A DNA stretch of 64,000 nucleotides from Flavobacterium sp. (lineage in GTDB: Bacteria > Bacteroidota > Bacteroidia > Flavobacteriales > Flavobacteriaceae). Position 1 is the first letter of the stretch. The number at the start of each line of letters is the position of its first letter. The translations under genes and the position numbers were made by a program. Shown piece by piece: positions 9,597 through 17,822 of this stretch. The DNA lies in assembly GCA_018401995.1 (NCBI GenBank), contig JAGYJR010000008.1:1-64000 (forward strand). Reading direction: 5' to 3'. Under the pieces are notes generated by a model. The model made no database searches, was not told the origin of the DNA, and was given only the letters and a program-made list of their open reading frames with translations.

Positions 9597-9604
9597 ACAA
9601 TAAG

Positions 9605-9626
9605 GGAGCTGAAAAGCTCCTTTTTT
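9605..9626 (+). terminator. Terminator of the barrel-protein gene
   Basis: GGAGCT - GAAA - AGCTCC hairpin followed by T6, nine bases after the stop codon. Confidence 0.85.
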
Positions 9627-9627
9627 A

Positions 9628-10107
9628 TTACAACAACTTCCCTTCTTCTCTTTCGTAAAACACGTCAATCGATAATTTTTCTTGTTGGGAAGCCATAACG
9701 GCTAATGCATCGCAACGTTCGTTTTGTGGATGACTGTTGTGTCCTTTTACCCATTGAAAATCGACTTGGTGTTGGCGGTATATTTTTAAGAAACGAATCC
9801 ATAAATCTGGATTTTTCTTGGCTTTGAAGTTGATTTTTTCCCACTGAAATACCCAGCGTTTTTCTACTGCATCCACCACATATTTGGAATCAGAAACGAC
9901 TAAAACCTTTGTCTTTGGGGTTTTTAATTTTTCCAAGCCTACAATTACCGCTAATAATTCCATTCGGTTATTGGTCGAGAGTCGAAAACCTTCGAAAAAT
10001 TCTTTTTTATACGGAGTTCCAACCATTTCCATGACTACGCCATAGCCAGCCGGACCAGGATTCCCCTTGGCGGCACCGTCTGTATATATGTGGACTTCGT
10101 GAGACAA
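9628..10107 (-). CDS. rnhA: Ribonuclease HI
   Basis: Cleaves the RNA strand of RNA-DNA hybrids. The 159-aa product shows the four acidic catalytic positions in order: Asp in IYTDGAAKGNPGP, Glu in NNRMELLAV, Asp in VVSDSKYVVDAV, and Asp in NERCDALA. The WVKGHNSHPQNE loop carries the conserved His. Length is typical of the bacterial RNase HI. It starts 12 bases after the purN stop on the same strand, so it is probably cotranscribed with purN. Confidence 0.97.
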   Translation of the reverse strand: MSHEVHIYTDGAAKGNPGPAGYGVVMEMVGTPYKKEFFEGFRLSTNNRMELLAVIVGLEKLKTPKTKVLVVSDSKYVVDAVEKRWVFQWEKINFKAKKNPDLWIRFLKIYRQHQVDFQWVKGHNSHPQNERCDALAVMASQQEKLSIDVFYEREEGKLL

Positions 10108-10119
10108 GTAAAAAGGGAT

Positions 10120-10683
10120 TTAGATATTAGGGATTAGTTTTTCTATTATTTCTGGAAAATAGCGCTGTTCCAATTCATGAACCTTTTGTGCAATTTCTTC
10201 AGCCGAATTGCAATCTTCAACATTGACGGCTTTCTGAAAAATGAACTCGCCTTCATCGTAATGTTCGTTTACATAATGAATAGTGATTCCGGTTTCTTTT
10301 TCTTTATTGTCCAAAACTGCTTGATGCACATGCATTCCATACATGCCTTTTCCACCGTAATTTGGCAATAGAGCAGGATGAATATTAATCACTTTTGGAT
10401 ATTCCTTTAATATAGATTCAGGAAATTTTAGTAAAAATCCAGCCAAAACAATCAAATCAGGTTGAAACTTACTTAGTTCGCGTAAGACAAATCCTTCATT
10501 TAATTGTGCTTTTGTAAAAACAACTGAAGGAATTTGGTGGTTTTCTGCTCTTTCCAATACCTTAGCATCTGATTTGTTTGAAAATATTACATTAACCCTT
10601 CCTAAATTAGAGTTTTTAAAATATTGCATGATGTTTTCAGCATTAGAGCCATTACCAGAAGCAAAAATCGCTATTTTTTTCAT
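10120..10683 (-). CDS. purN: Phosphoribosylglycinamide formyltransferase
   Basis: Third step of purine synthesis: it formylates GAR with 10-formyl-THF. The product is 187 aa. It opens MKKIAIFASGNGSNAENI, the phosphate-binding loop of the family. The catalytic triad region is visible in INIHPALLPNYGGKGMYGMHVH (Asn and His) and HYVNEHYDEGEFIFQ (Asp). The track's longer start at 10794 adds 37 residues without family similarity; the ATG at 10683 is the normal start. It heads a likely two-gene unit with rnhA and is divergent from acpP. Confidence 0.96.
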   Translation of the reverse strand: MKKIAIFASGNGSNAENIMQYFKNSNLGRVNVIFSNKSDAKVLERAENHQIPSVVFTKAQLNEGFVLRELSKFQPDLIVLAGFLLKFPESILKEYPKVINIHPALLPNYGGKGMYGMHVHQAVLDNKEKETGITIHYVNEHYDEGEFIFQKAVNVEDCNSAEEIAQKVHELEQRYFPEIIEKLIPNI

Positions 10684-10799
10684 TAGTATCAGTGTAATTA
10701 CAGTACAAAAAAAGGAATAATTATTGGTAAAAAATAGAAAAAAGACTTCTTTATGAATTATTTTTTTTATTTTCGTAGTCACATTTAGTAACAATAATG

Positions 10800-10828
10800 T
10801 TGTTTTAAAATAAGTTTTTTTATTTTTG
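10800..10828 (+). promoter_or_regulatory. Promoter of acpP
   Basis: TTG at 10800-10802, 18-base spacer, TATTTTTG at 10821-10828; a close match to the Bacteroidota housekeeping promoter. It lies 30 bases before the acpP ATG. Confidence 0.65.
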
Positions 10829-10857
10829 CCAACAAATTAAATTAAAAATTAAAGATT

Positions 10858-11094
10858 ATGTCAGACATTGCATCAAGAGTAAAAGCGATTATCGTAGACA
10901 AATTAGGTGTTGACGAAAACGAAGTTGTAACAGAGGCTAGCTTCACTAACGATTTAGGAGCTGATTCATTAGACACTGTTGAGCTAATTATGGAATTCGA
11001 AAAAGAATTTGATATTCAAATTCCAGATGATCAAGCGGAAAACATTGCTACTGTAGGTCAAGCTATTTCTTACATCGAAGAGGCTAAGAAATAA
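10858..11094 (+). CDS. acpP: Acyl carrier protein
   Basis: 78-aa acidic carrier protein of type II fatty-acid synthesis. The phosphopantetheine serine is in [20 protein letters not shown] (Ser near residue 37), the canonical DSL motif. Length and charge match the family exactly. A strong promoter lies upstream, and a hairpin with a T-rich tail follows the stop, so a separate abundant acpP transcript is likely, with partial read-through to fabF 185 bases downstream. Confidence 0.98.
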   Translation: MSDIASRVKAIIVDKLGVDENEVVTEASFTNDLGADSLDTVELIMEFEKEFDIQIPDDQAENIATVGQAISYIEEAKK

Positions 11095-11103
11095 TATCTA
11101 ATG

Positions 11104-11135
11104 CATCCATGAAGTTCGCTTCATGGATGTTTTAT
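11104..11135 (+). terminator. Hairpin terminator between acpP and fabF
   Basis: CATCCATGAAG - TTCG - CTTCATGGATG, a perfect 11-bp stem with a TTCG loop, followed by TTTTATT. It may be an attenuating terminator inside the acpP-fabF unit. Confidence 0.75.
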
Positions 11136-11173
11136 TATTTTAATGTACTGAAGTCTTTTTAAGATTTAAACAT

Positions 11174-11190
11174 TGATTGTATTACAATCA
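11174..11190. promoter_or_regulatory. 17-bp perfect palindrome upstream of fabF (possible operator)
   Basis: TGATTGTATTACAATCA, two 8-bp arms around one base, in the 185-bp acpP-fabF gap. It has no T tail, so it is not a terminator. The size and symmetry fit a dimeric repressor site, but no regulator is identified. Confidence 0.3.
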
Positions 11191-11279
11191 TCACTTATAA
11201 AATATGTAATACCCATTGTTTCTTTTAGTTTTCATTAAAAGCACTTTGGGTTTTTTTATATAACATAAAATTCTAGTCT

Positions 11280-12533
11280 ATGCAATTAAAACGTGTTGTA
11301 GTTACAGGTCTTGGAGCCTTAACGCCTATTGGAAATACCCTTCAAGAATATTGGGACGGTTTAAAAAACGGTAAAAGTGGTGCTGCCCCTATTACTTACT
11401 ACGATACTGAAAAGCACAAAACTAAATTTGCTTGCGAAATCAAAAACTTCAATGTAGAAGATTTCATCGACAAAAAAGAAGTTCGTAGAATGGATAAATT
11501 TGCTCAATATGCCATTGTAGCAAGTGATGAAGCAATTAAAGATGCTGGAATTTCATTAGAAAATGTGGACAAACACCGCGTAGGAGTAATTTGGGGTGCT
11601 GGTATTGGAGGTTTACAAACCTTCCAAGATGAAGTCATGAATTACGCAGCTGGTGATGGAACACCTCGTTTTAGTCCATTCTTTATTCCAAAAATGATTG
11701 CAGATATTGCTCCAGGACACATTTCAATGCGAAATGGTTTTATGGGGCCAAATTATACCACAGTTTCTGCTTGTGCTTCTTCTGCAAATGCTTTAGTAGA
11801 TGCTTTTAACTACATTCGTTTAGGCATGTGCGATGTTATTGTTTCAGGAGGTTCTGAAGCAGCGGTTACTATAGCTGGAATGGGCGGATTCAACTCCATG
11901 CAAGCTTTATCAACAAGAAATGAAACACCAGAAACCGCTTCAAGACCATTCGACGCTACGAGAGACGGATTTGTTTTAGGTGAAGGTGCTGGCGCTTTGG
12001 TTTTAGAAGAATACGAACATGCAATTGCTCGTGGTGCTAAAATCTACTGTGAAGTTGGTGGTGGTGGTTTATCTTCGGATGCGTATCACTTAACGGCTCC
12101 GCACCCAGAAGGAATTGGCGTTATTGCCGTAATGCAAAACTGTTTGCGTGATGCTGGGTTAAAACCAGAAGACGTAGATCACATCAATACACACGGAACA
12201 TCAACGCCACTTGGTGATGTTGCCGAATTAAAAGCAATTAGTCATGTTTTTGGTGCACACGCAAAGAACATTAACATTAATTCAACTAAATCGATGACTG
12301 GACACTTATTAGGTGCTGCTGGTGCTATTGAGGCAATTGCTTCTATTTTAGCTATGCAACACAGTTTAGTGCCGCCAACGATTAACCATACTACGGTAGA
12401 CGAAAACATTGATCCATCATTAAACTTAACTTTAAATCATGCGCAAAAACGTGAAATTAAAGTAGCCATGAGTAATACTTTTGGATTTGGTGGTCATAAT
12501 GCTTGTGTTTTATTCAAAAAATTTGAGAACTAA
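11280..12533 (+). CDS. fabF: Beta-ketoacyl-[ACP] synthase II
   Basis: Condenses malonyl-ACP with acyl-ACP in fatty-acid elongation. The 417-aa product has the active-site cysteine in TVSACASSANALVD (near residue 165), the first histidine in HINTHGTSTPLGD (near 304), and the second in KSMTGHLLGAAGA (near 341), preceded by the conserved lysine. The C-terminal NTFGFGGHN is also present. Length is normal. It is downstream of acpP and six bases upstream of rnc, the common acpP-fabF-rnc order. Confidence 0.98.
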   Translation: MQLKRVVVTGLGALTPIGNTLQEYWDGLKNGKSGAAPITYYDTEKHKTKFACEIKNFNVEDFIDKKEVRRMDKFAQYAIVASDEAIKDAGISLENVDKHRVGVIWGAGIGGLQTFQDEVMNYAAGDGTPRFSPFFIPKMIADIAPGHISMRNGFMGPNYTTVSACASSANALVDAFNYIRLGMCDVIVSGGSEAAVTIAGMGGFNSMQALSTRNETPETASRPFDATRDGFVLGEGAGALVLEEYEHAIARGAKIYCEVGGGGLSSDAYHLTAPHPEGIGVIAVMQNCLRDAGLKPEDVDHINTHGTSTPLGDVAELKAISHVFGAHAKNININSTKSMTGHLLGAAGAIEAIASILAMQHSLVPPTINHTTVDENIDPSLNLTLNHAQKREIKVAMSNTFGFGGHNACVLFKKFEN

Positions 12534-12539
12534 GATTGC

Positions 12540-13286
12540 ATGCGTCGCCTATTTAAAAAAATAACAAAAAATTCCCGCTCTGAAGAAGACGGGATTTTTT
12601 TTGATAAACTTTACAAAATACTTGGTTTTAAACCTACCGAATTAAAATATTACAAAAAAGCTTTCACGCATCGTTCTTCCAACAAATTAGACGAAAAAGG
12701 CAATCCCTTTAATTATGAACGTTTGGAATTTTTGGGTGATGCCATGCTAGGAAGTGTAATTGCAGCACATATTTACAATGAAGTTCCTACGGGCGATGAA
12801 GGTTATTTAACCAAAATGCGTTCAAAAATTGTAAGTAGAGAACATTTGAACGAATTGGGTAGAGATTTAAACCTGATCCAATTTTTAGAAAGCAAAGTAA
12901 ATCCCCAACATTTTGGCGAAAATATCTTCGGGAATATTTTTGAAGCTTTTATTGGTGCTATTTATCTCGACAAAGGCTTTATCTATTGTGAAAAATTCAT
13001 TCATAAAAAAGTGATTGAACCGTATGTTGACATTCCAAAATTGGAAGGAAAGGTAATCAGCTACAAAAGTTTGGTTATTGAATGGTGTCAGAAGGAGAAA
13101 AAATCATTTTTGTTTGATATTTTCGAAGACAATGGCATGGAAAATCAGAAATATTTTGGTGTAAAATTAGTGATTGACGGGAAAATAATTGCTAAAGGTC
13201 GTGCCACTTCCAAGAAAAAAGCCGAAGAAAAAGCAGCCCAACGCGCTTACTTTGCCTTACAAGAAAAAATGGATAAAAAATCCTAG
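12540..13286 (+). CDS. rnc: Ribonuclease III
   Basis: Double-strand-specific endoribonuclease for rRNA and mRNA processing. The 248-aa product has the signature NYERLEFLGDAMLGSV (near residue 62), a second acidic cluster FGNIFEAFIGAIYLDKG (near 135), and a C-terminal double-stranded RNA-binding domain (from about 175, ending GRATSKKKAEEKAAQRAYFAL). It starts six bases after the fabF stop, so it is very likely in the same transcript. Confidence 0.96.
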   Translation: MRRLFKKITKNSRSEEDGIFFDKLYKILGFKPTELKYYKKAFTHRSSNKLDEKGNPFNYERLEFLGDAMLGSVIAAHIYNEVPTGDEGYLTKMRSKIVSREHLNELGRDLNLIQFLESKVNPQHFGENIFGNIFEAFIGAIYLDKGFIYCEKFIHKKVIEPYVDIPKLEGKVISYKSLVIEWCQKEKKSFLFDIFEDNGMENQKYFGVKLVIDGKIIAKGRATSKKKAEEKAAQRAYFALQEKMDKKS

Positions 13287-13359
13287 TTTACCAAAAGGTT
13301 TCGGCTGCTAAAAATTCGTTAACTTCTACTTTTGGAATGCTAAAACATATTTAAAGTAG

Positions 13360-13367
13360 TATCTTTG
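13360..13367 (+). promoter_or_regulatory. -7 box of the IPExxxVDY/pyk unit
   Basis: TATCTTTG, matching TAnnTTTG. It overlaps the TTG start proposed by the ORF track at 13365, which argues that translation begins at the later ATG at 13386. Confidence 0.55.
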
Positions 13368-13385
13368 TCGCAAATAAAATCTGCA

Positions 13386-13859
13386 ATGGCAATTCATAAA
13401 ATTCAAATAGATGATTTTGATTCAGCTAATTATGAAGTAGTTGCTATTCATGCTTCCATTGAAGATTATCGATTGGCTTATTTTTTGAACCAAACTTTCG
13501 GTATTCAATTAAGCAAATGCGACCATCCTATCGAATTGAAAAATAAAGAAGGAAAAAGTAACTTCCAATTGTTTATATACGATGACGAGTTGCAAGATGT
13601 TTGCTGGAGTTTAATTGAAAATCAATCGGTTATAAGTGAAGAAAATGAAGCTGTTGTTGGAATTTTCGATGCTATTGAAACCCGTTCGTTTTTATTGCCC
13701 GAAGTCAAAAAAGCCGATTTTATTTTGAAAATTGAAAACATCGATTCGCAGTTCAATGCCGTGCAATTGGCTCAAAAAATAAGTGAAATAGCCTTTGTAA
13801 CCACTGCATATCCAATTGAAATCGAAAACTTTAAATCTAAAAACAATTTAATTTTTTAA
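13386..13859 (+). CDS. IPExxxVDY-family protein
   Basis: 157-aa cytoplasmic protein of a family found almost only in Bacteroidota and usually next to pyruvate kinase. It shows the typical opening MAIHKIQIDDFDSANYEVVAIHASIEDYRLAYFLNQ and the region FLLPEVKKADFILKI that gives the family its name (here LPEVKKADF in place of IPExxxVDY). No catalytic motif is known. The track start at 13365 is a TTG inside the promoter box; the ATG at 13386 is preferred. It lies five bases before pyk, so the two are cotranscribed; a link to central carbon metabolism is suggested only by context. Confidence 0.82.
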   Translation: MAIHKIQIDDFDSANYEVVAIHASIEDYRLAYFLNQTFGIQLSKCDHPIELKNKEGKSNFQLFIYDDELQDVCWSLIENQSVISEENEAVVGIFDAIETRSFLLPEVKKADFILKIENIDSQFNAVQLAQKISEIAFVTTAYPIEIENFKSKNNLIF

Positions 13860-13864
13860 TTAAA

Positions 13865-15295
13865 ATGCCAACAAATAAAAAAACCAAAATAGTTGCCACA
13901 TTAGGACCAGCTTGTAGCACAAAAGAAGTAATCAAAGAAATGATTGATGCTGGTGTAAATGTATTTCGAATCAACTTTTCACACGCCGATTATACCGATG
14001 TTAAACAACGCATCGACACCATTAGAGAACTGAATGAAGAATTTGGCTACACCACTTCCATTTTAGCTGATTTACAAGGACCAAAATTGCGTGTTGGGGT
14101 AATGAAAGAAGATATCATGGTAAACAAAGGCGATATCATTACATTTACTACTGCCGAAGATATTTTAGGAACTGCTTCTCGTGTTTATATGAACTACAAA
14201 GAATTTCCTAAAGATGTAAACCCAGGGGAAAGAATCTTATTGGACGACGGAAAATTGATTTTCGAAGTAATCAAAACCGATAAAAACACCGAAGTAGAAG
14301 CAAAAGTAATTCAAGGCGGTCCATTGAAATCGAAAAAAGGAGTGAATTTACCCAATACCAAAGTTTCTCTTCCTGCTTTAACGGAAAAAGACATTAAAGA
14401 TGCTTTGTTTGCTATTGAAAGTAAAGTGGATTGGATTGCTTTATCCTTCGTAAGAACATCAAAAGACTTGGAAGATTTACAAGATTTGATTAACAAATAT
14501 TCGGATCATAAAATTCCAATTATTGCCAAAATTGAAAAACCTGAAGCAGTAGAAAATATCGATAAAATTGTAGCGTTTTGCGATGGTTTGATGGTAGCTC
14601 GTGGCGATTTAGGAGTAGAAATTCCAGCGGAACAAGTACCGTTAATTCAGAAAAAATTAATTCACAGAGCCAAAACCGCTCGAATTCCAGTAATTGTGGC
14701 GACTCAAATGATGGAAACGATGATTACCAGTTTAACACCAACAAGAGCCGAAGTAAACGACGTTGCCAACTCGGTAATGGACGGTGCTGATGCGGTAATG
14801 CTTTCTGGAGAAACTTCAGTAGGAAATTATCCGGTGCAAGTAATTGAAACCATGACGAAGATTATCGAAAGCGTAGAAGATTCGCCGTTAATTAAAGTAC
14901 CACAAAGTGCGCCACATATTAGAACCAAGCGTTTTGTTACGAAAAACATCTGTTATCACGCAGCAATTATGGCTGATGATATCAATGCCAAAGCTATTAC
15001 AACATTAACGAATTCTGGTTACACAGCATTCCAAATTTCAGCATGGCGACCAAAATCACATATTTTGGTATTTACTTCTAACAAACGTATTTTAACGCAA
15101 TTGAACTTGCTTTGGGGTGTTCGTGCTTTCTATTATGACAAGTTTGTAAGTACCGATGATACTGTGGATGACATCAACCAAATTTGCCAAGAAAAAGGCT
15201 ATGTAAAACAAGGCGATATGCTGATTAACCTAGCCGCGATGCCAATTGTAGCCAAAGGAATGGTAAATACGCTTCGTGTTTCTGAAATAGAGTAA
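13865..15295 (+). CDS. pyk: Pyruvate kinase
   Basis: Last step of glycolysis, phosphoenolpyruvate plus ADP to pyruvate plus ATP. The 476-aa product has the N-terminal TKIVATLGPACS, the catalytic lysine in IIAKIEKPEAVENI (near 222), the metal-binding MVARGDLGVEIPAEQVP and the TQMMETM signature, followed by a C-terminal domain with TNSGYTAFQISAWRPK. Length and order are normal. It is cotranscribed with the IPExxxVDY gene and ends at a bidirectional terminator shared with dinB. Confidence 0.98.
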   Translation: MPTNKKTKIVATLGPACSTKEVIKEMIDAGVNVFRINFSHADYTDVKQRIDTIRELNEEFGYTTSILADLQGPKLRVGVMKEDIMVNKGDIITFTTAEDILGTASRVYMNYKEFPKDVNPGERILLDDGKLIFEVIKTDKNTEVEAKVIQGGPLKSKKGVNLPNTKVSLPALTEKDIKDALFAIESKVDWIALSFVRTSKDLEDLQDLINKYSDHKIPIIAKIEKPEAVENIDKIVAFCDGLMVARGDLGVEIPAEQVPLIQKKLIHRAKTARIPVIVATQMMETMITSLTPTRAEVNDVANSVMDGADAVMLSGETSVGNYPVQVIETMTKIIESVEDSPLIKVPQSAPHIRTKRFVTKNICYHAAIMADDINAKAITTLTNSGYTAFQISAWRPKSHILVFTSNKRILTQLNLLWGVRAFYYDKFVSTDDTVDDINQICQEKGYVKQGDMLINLAAMPIVAKGMVNTLRVSEIE

Positions 15296-15314
15296 ACTTT
15301 AGTTTTTATACATA

Positions 15315-15352
15315 AAAAACATCCGTTTTGAGTTTTCAGAACGGATGTTTTT
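15315..15352. terminator. Bidirectional terminator between pyk and dinB
   Basis: AACATCCGTT ... AACGGATGTT hairpin with A6 before and T5 after, placed between two convergent genes. Confidence 0.8.
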
Positions 15353-15380
15353 GGTTTTTGTCATTTGTTGCAATGGTTTA

Positions 15381-16484
15381 CTAAAACTCAAACTGCAATT
15401 GTACCGAAACACTTTTTTGCTTCGGAGCTTCCTTAGTTTTTTCTTGGTTGTTCAAATTGTTTAATGACAAACCTAATAAACGAACCGAATTTTTCAATCG
15501 CTCTTGATACAGCAATTCTTTGGCAACATCAATGATTAAATTCTTATCGGAGATGTAATACGGCAAAGTTTTACTTCGGGTTTGCAGTGAAAAATCGGAG
15601 TATTTGAGTTTTAGTGTGATTGTTTTTCCTGCTATTTTGCTTTTTTGTAATCGTTTTTCTAATTCGTTAGCAATGCTGATAATTTTCTCTTCCAAAAATA
15701 CTTCCGAAGACAAATTTTCAAAAAAAGTACGTTCCGCACCCACCGATTTCACTGTTCGATTGGGTTTTACCGCACTGTTGTGAATGCCGCGACTGATTTG
15801 GTAGTAGTATTGGGCACTATTCCCAAAATGTTTTTCTAAAAATTCCAATGGTTTTTGCTTCAAATCATATCCTGTAAAAATGCCTAATTGGTACATTTTT
15901 TCGGCAGTAACTTTCCCAATTCCGTAGAATTTTTTAATGTCCAATTGTTCCAAAAACGCCCCAACTTCTTCCGGATTTACCGTTTTTTGTCCGTTAGGTT
16001 TGTTGTAATCGGAAGCAATCTTGGCTACAAATTTATTCACCGAAATACCAGCCGAAGCCGTTAAACCTACTTCTTCAAAAATACGTTTTCTGATTTCTTG
16101 TGCTAATAGTGTAGCACTTGGAAAGTTTTTCTTGTTTTCGGTAACATCCAAATACGCTTCATCTAACGAAAGTGGCTCCACTAAATCGGTATATTCGAAG
16201 AAAATTTTTCTGATTTTTCGTGAAATTTCTTTGTAACGGTCAAATCGTGGCGGCACAAATAAAATTTCCGGACATAATTTTTTGGCTTGCACGCCACTCA
16301 TCGCACTACGAACACCAAACTTTCGAGCTTCATAACTCGCCGCTGAAACCACACCACGAACTTCACTTCCTCCAACAGCCAAGGGTTTTCCTTTCAACAA
16401 CGGATTGTCCATTTGCTCCACAGAAGCATAAAACGCATCCATGTCGATATGAATAATTTTTCGATGTGAAATGGGCTCGGTCAT
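15381..16484 (-). CDS. dinB: DNA polymerase IV (Y-family)
   Basis: Error-prone translesion DNA polymerase. The 367-aa product begins with the palm motif IIHIDMDAFYASVEQMDN and has the second catalytic acidic pair in SLDEAYLDVTE (near 106). The fingers arginine region ARKFGVRSAMSG and the helix-hairpin-helix region KKFYGIGKVTAEKM are visible. The extreme C-terminus, VQLQFEF, resembles a beta-clamp binding motif. Start at the ATG 16484 (MTEPISHRKI) agrees with family length. Single-gene unit. Confidence 0.96.
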   Translation of the reverse strand: MTEPISHRKIIHIDMDAFYASVEQMDNPLLKGKPLAVGGSEVRGVVSAASYEARKFGVRSAMSGVQAKKLCPEILFVPPRFDRYKEISRKIRKIFFEYTDLVEPLSLDEAYLDVTENKKNFPSATLLAQEIRKRIFEEVGLTASAGISVNKFVAKIASDYNKPNGQKTVNPEEVGAFLEQLDIKKFYGIGKVTAEKMYQLGIFTGYDLKQKPLEFLEKHFGNSAQYYYQISRGIHNSAVKPNRTVKSVGAERTFFENLSSEVFLEEKIISIANELEKRLQKSKIAGKTITLKLKYSDFSLQTRSKTLPYYISDKNLIIDVAKELLYQERLKNSVRLLGLSLNNLNNQEKTKEAPKQKSVSVQLQFEF

Positions 16485-16529
16485 GATACAAAGTTAGTTA
16501 TTTTGGTAATTGAATGATTTTGGATTCTC

Positions 16530-16764
16530 AGATTTTTGTTTTGCCACAAAGAGACTAAGACGCAAAGATTTTGTTTGAAGTTTTAGAACGCAACTGACAC
16601 GGATTTAAGCTGATTTTTTATGTTCACAAAGACGCTAAGTCGCAAAAGATTTTTTTAATTTCTTCAATCTGTGTTCCTGAAAAAGAAAAAAGATGTTAGA
16701 CTTTAAATTTTTGATTATTATTGAATTTTGAAATTGAACTTGTTCTTGAAATTGAACTTGATTT
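16530..16764. repeat. Intergenic region with CACAAAG and TTGTTCTTGAAATTG repeats
   Basis: The 325-bp gap between dinB and the CYTH gene holds two related units (CACAAAGAGACTAAGACGCA and CACAAAGACGCTAAGTCGCA) and then a run built from GAACTTG / TTCTTGAAATTG words. The same word family appears at 60.7 kb before lspA, and related CACAAAG elements at 29.3-29.9 and 33.7 kb. The 79-aa ORF in the track here is an artefact of these repeats. Confidence 0.6.
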
Positions 16765-16795
16765 TTGAACTTGCCCTTGAATTTGTTTACCTTTG
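16765..16795 (+). promoter_or_regulatory. Promoter of the CYTH gene, at the end of a repeat tract
   Basis: TTG at 16765-16767, 20-base spacer, TACCTTTG at 16788-16795, 15 bases before the ATG. The TTG belongs to the TTCTTGAAATTGAACTTG repeat tract. Confidence 0.5.
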
Positions 16796-16809
16796 AATAA
16801 AACTTTTCC

Positions 16810-17277
16810 ATGATTGAAATTGAACGTAAATTTTTAGTCACCTCAACGGCTTTTTTAGATGAATTTCGTACCAAAAACCGAATAGTTCAAGGCTATTTGT
16901 CTTCGGTTCCAGAACGAACGGTTCGTGTGCGCATCAAAGGAGATAAAGGCTTTTTAACTATCAAAGGAAAAAGTTCAGATTCAGGCATGAGCCGGATGGA
17001 ATGGGAAAAAGAAATTGCCTTGGAAGAAGCCGAACAACTGTTGCTTTTGTGCGAAGCCGGTGTAATTGATAAAATTCGCTATGAAATTCCGGTTGGAAAA
17101 CATTTGTATGAAGTTGATGTTTTTTCAGGGGAAAATGAAGGATTAATTCTAGCAGAAATTGAACTAGAATCAGAAAATGAAACTTTTGAAAACCCGAATT
17201 GGCTAGGAATGGAAGTAACCAATGATACTCGTTATTACAACGCCTATTTGAGTCAAAAACCTTTTAAAACCTGGTAA
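16810..17277 (+). CDS. CYTH-domain protein (class IV cyclase / triphosphatase fold)
   Basis: 155-aa protein of the CYTH superfamily, whose members hydrolyse inorganic or organic triphosphates or make cAMP. It opens with the defining ExExK motif (MIEIERKFLV) and keeps the tunnel residues expected after it: RTVRVRIKGDKGFLTIKGK, EWEKEI, DKIRYEIP, YEVDVFSGENEGLILAEIELESE. Length is the short bacterial type, so inorganic triphosphatase activity is the likelier role, but this is inference. Its stop overlaps the start region of the YCII lipoprotein gene (one base apart), so the two are cotranscribed. Confidence 0.88.
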   Translation: MIEIERKFLVTSTAFLDEFRTKNRIVQGYLSSVPERTVRVRIKGDKGFLTIKGKSSDSGMSRMEWEKEIALEEAEQLLLLCEAGVIDKIRYEIPVGKHLYEVDVFSGENEGLILAEIELESENETFENPNWLGMEVTNDTRYYNAYLSQKPFKTW

Positions 17278-17278
17278 A

Positions 17279-17728
17279 ATGAGATACTTTTTAACTTTTT
17301 TTGGAATCTTTATGGTATTGGCATGTTCCAATTCCAAAACGGCTACTACGAAAACTAGTGCGGAAAAACCGAAACCGACTACTAAACACGAAATTTTTGA
17401 ATACAAAGAAGGCGATACGACTTATGTGATGCAAAAGTATTTTTTGGTTTTATTGAAAAAAGGAAGTAATCGCACCCAAGATGCAACAACTGCTGCTGAA
17501 ATTCAAAAACAACACATGGAACATTTAACTTGGTTAGATAAATTAGGAAAAGTAAGTGTTGTTGGCCCAAGTCAAGGACATGAAACCGTTGCTGGTTTTG
17601 TTTTGTTTAATACAGAAACCTTACAAGAAGCCGATAGTTTAGCTAAACTAGATCCAGCCGTAAAAGCAGGACGATTAGAGGTTGAAACTATTCCGTGGTG
17701 GGCAGCTAAAGGAAGTAAATTGAAATAG
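17279..17728 (+). CDS. YCII-domain lipoprotein
   Basis: 149-aa protein with a lipoprotein signal (MRYFLTFFGIFMVLACS, lipobox LAC at residues 15-17), a Lys/Thr-rich linker, and a YCII-related domain (from QKYFLVLLKKGSNR, through HMEHLTWLDKLGKVSVVGPSQ, to ADSLAKLDPAVKAGRLEVETIPWW). YCII domains are small ferredoxin-like folds with a His-Asp pair; the substrate is unknown. It would be anchored on the periplasmic side. It begins one base after the CYTH gene stop. No close family role is known to me. Confidence 0.8.
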   Translation: MRYFLTFFGIFMVLACSNSKTATTKTSAEKPKPTTKHEIFEYKEGDTTYVMQKYFLVLLKKGSNRTQDATTAAEIQKQHMEHLTWLDKLGKVSVVGPSQGHETVAGFVLFNTETLQEADSLAKLDPAVKAGRLEVETIPWWAAKGSKLK

Positions 17729-17818
17729 AAAAGCTATTGGTTTACTAAAATTCTAAAAAAACACTTCGACTTCGCTCAGTGTGACAATTTAGAACTTCAA
17801 AATAAACCAATAGCTTTT
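17729..17818. terminator. Long perfect inverted repeat between convergent genes, with an interspersed-repeat loop
   Basis: AAAAGCTATTGGTTTA at 17729-17744 and its exact complement at 17803-17818. The loop contains CACTTCGACTTCGCTCAG, an interspersed repeat seen again near 40.95 kb. It can act as a bidirectional terminator for the YCII and PhnA genes. Confidence 0.6.
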
Positions 17819-17822
17819 AAAA

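Noticed and set aside
16635-16874. 79-aa minus-strand ORF before the CYTH gene
   Set aside because: Built from TTCTTGAAATTG repeat words and overlapping the CYTH start; not protein-like.
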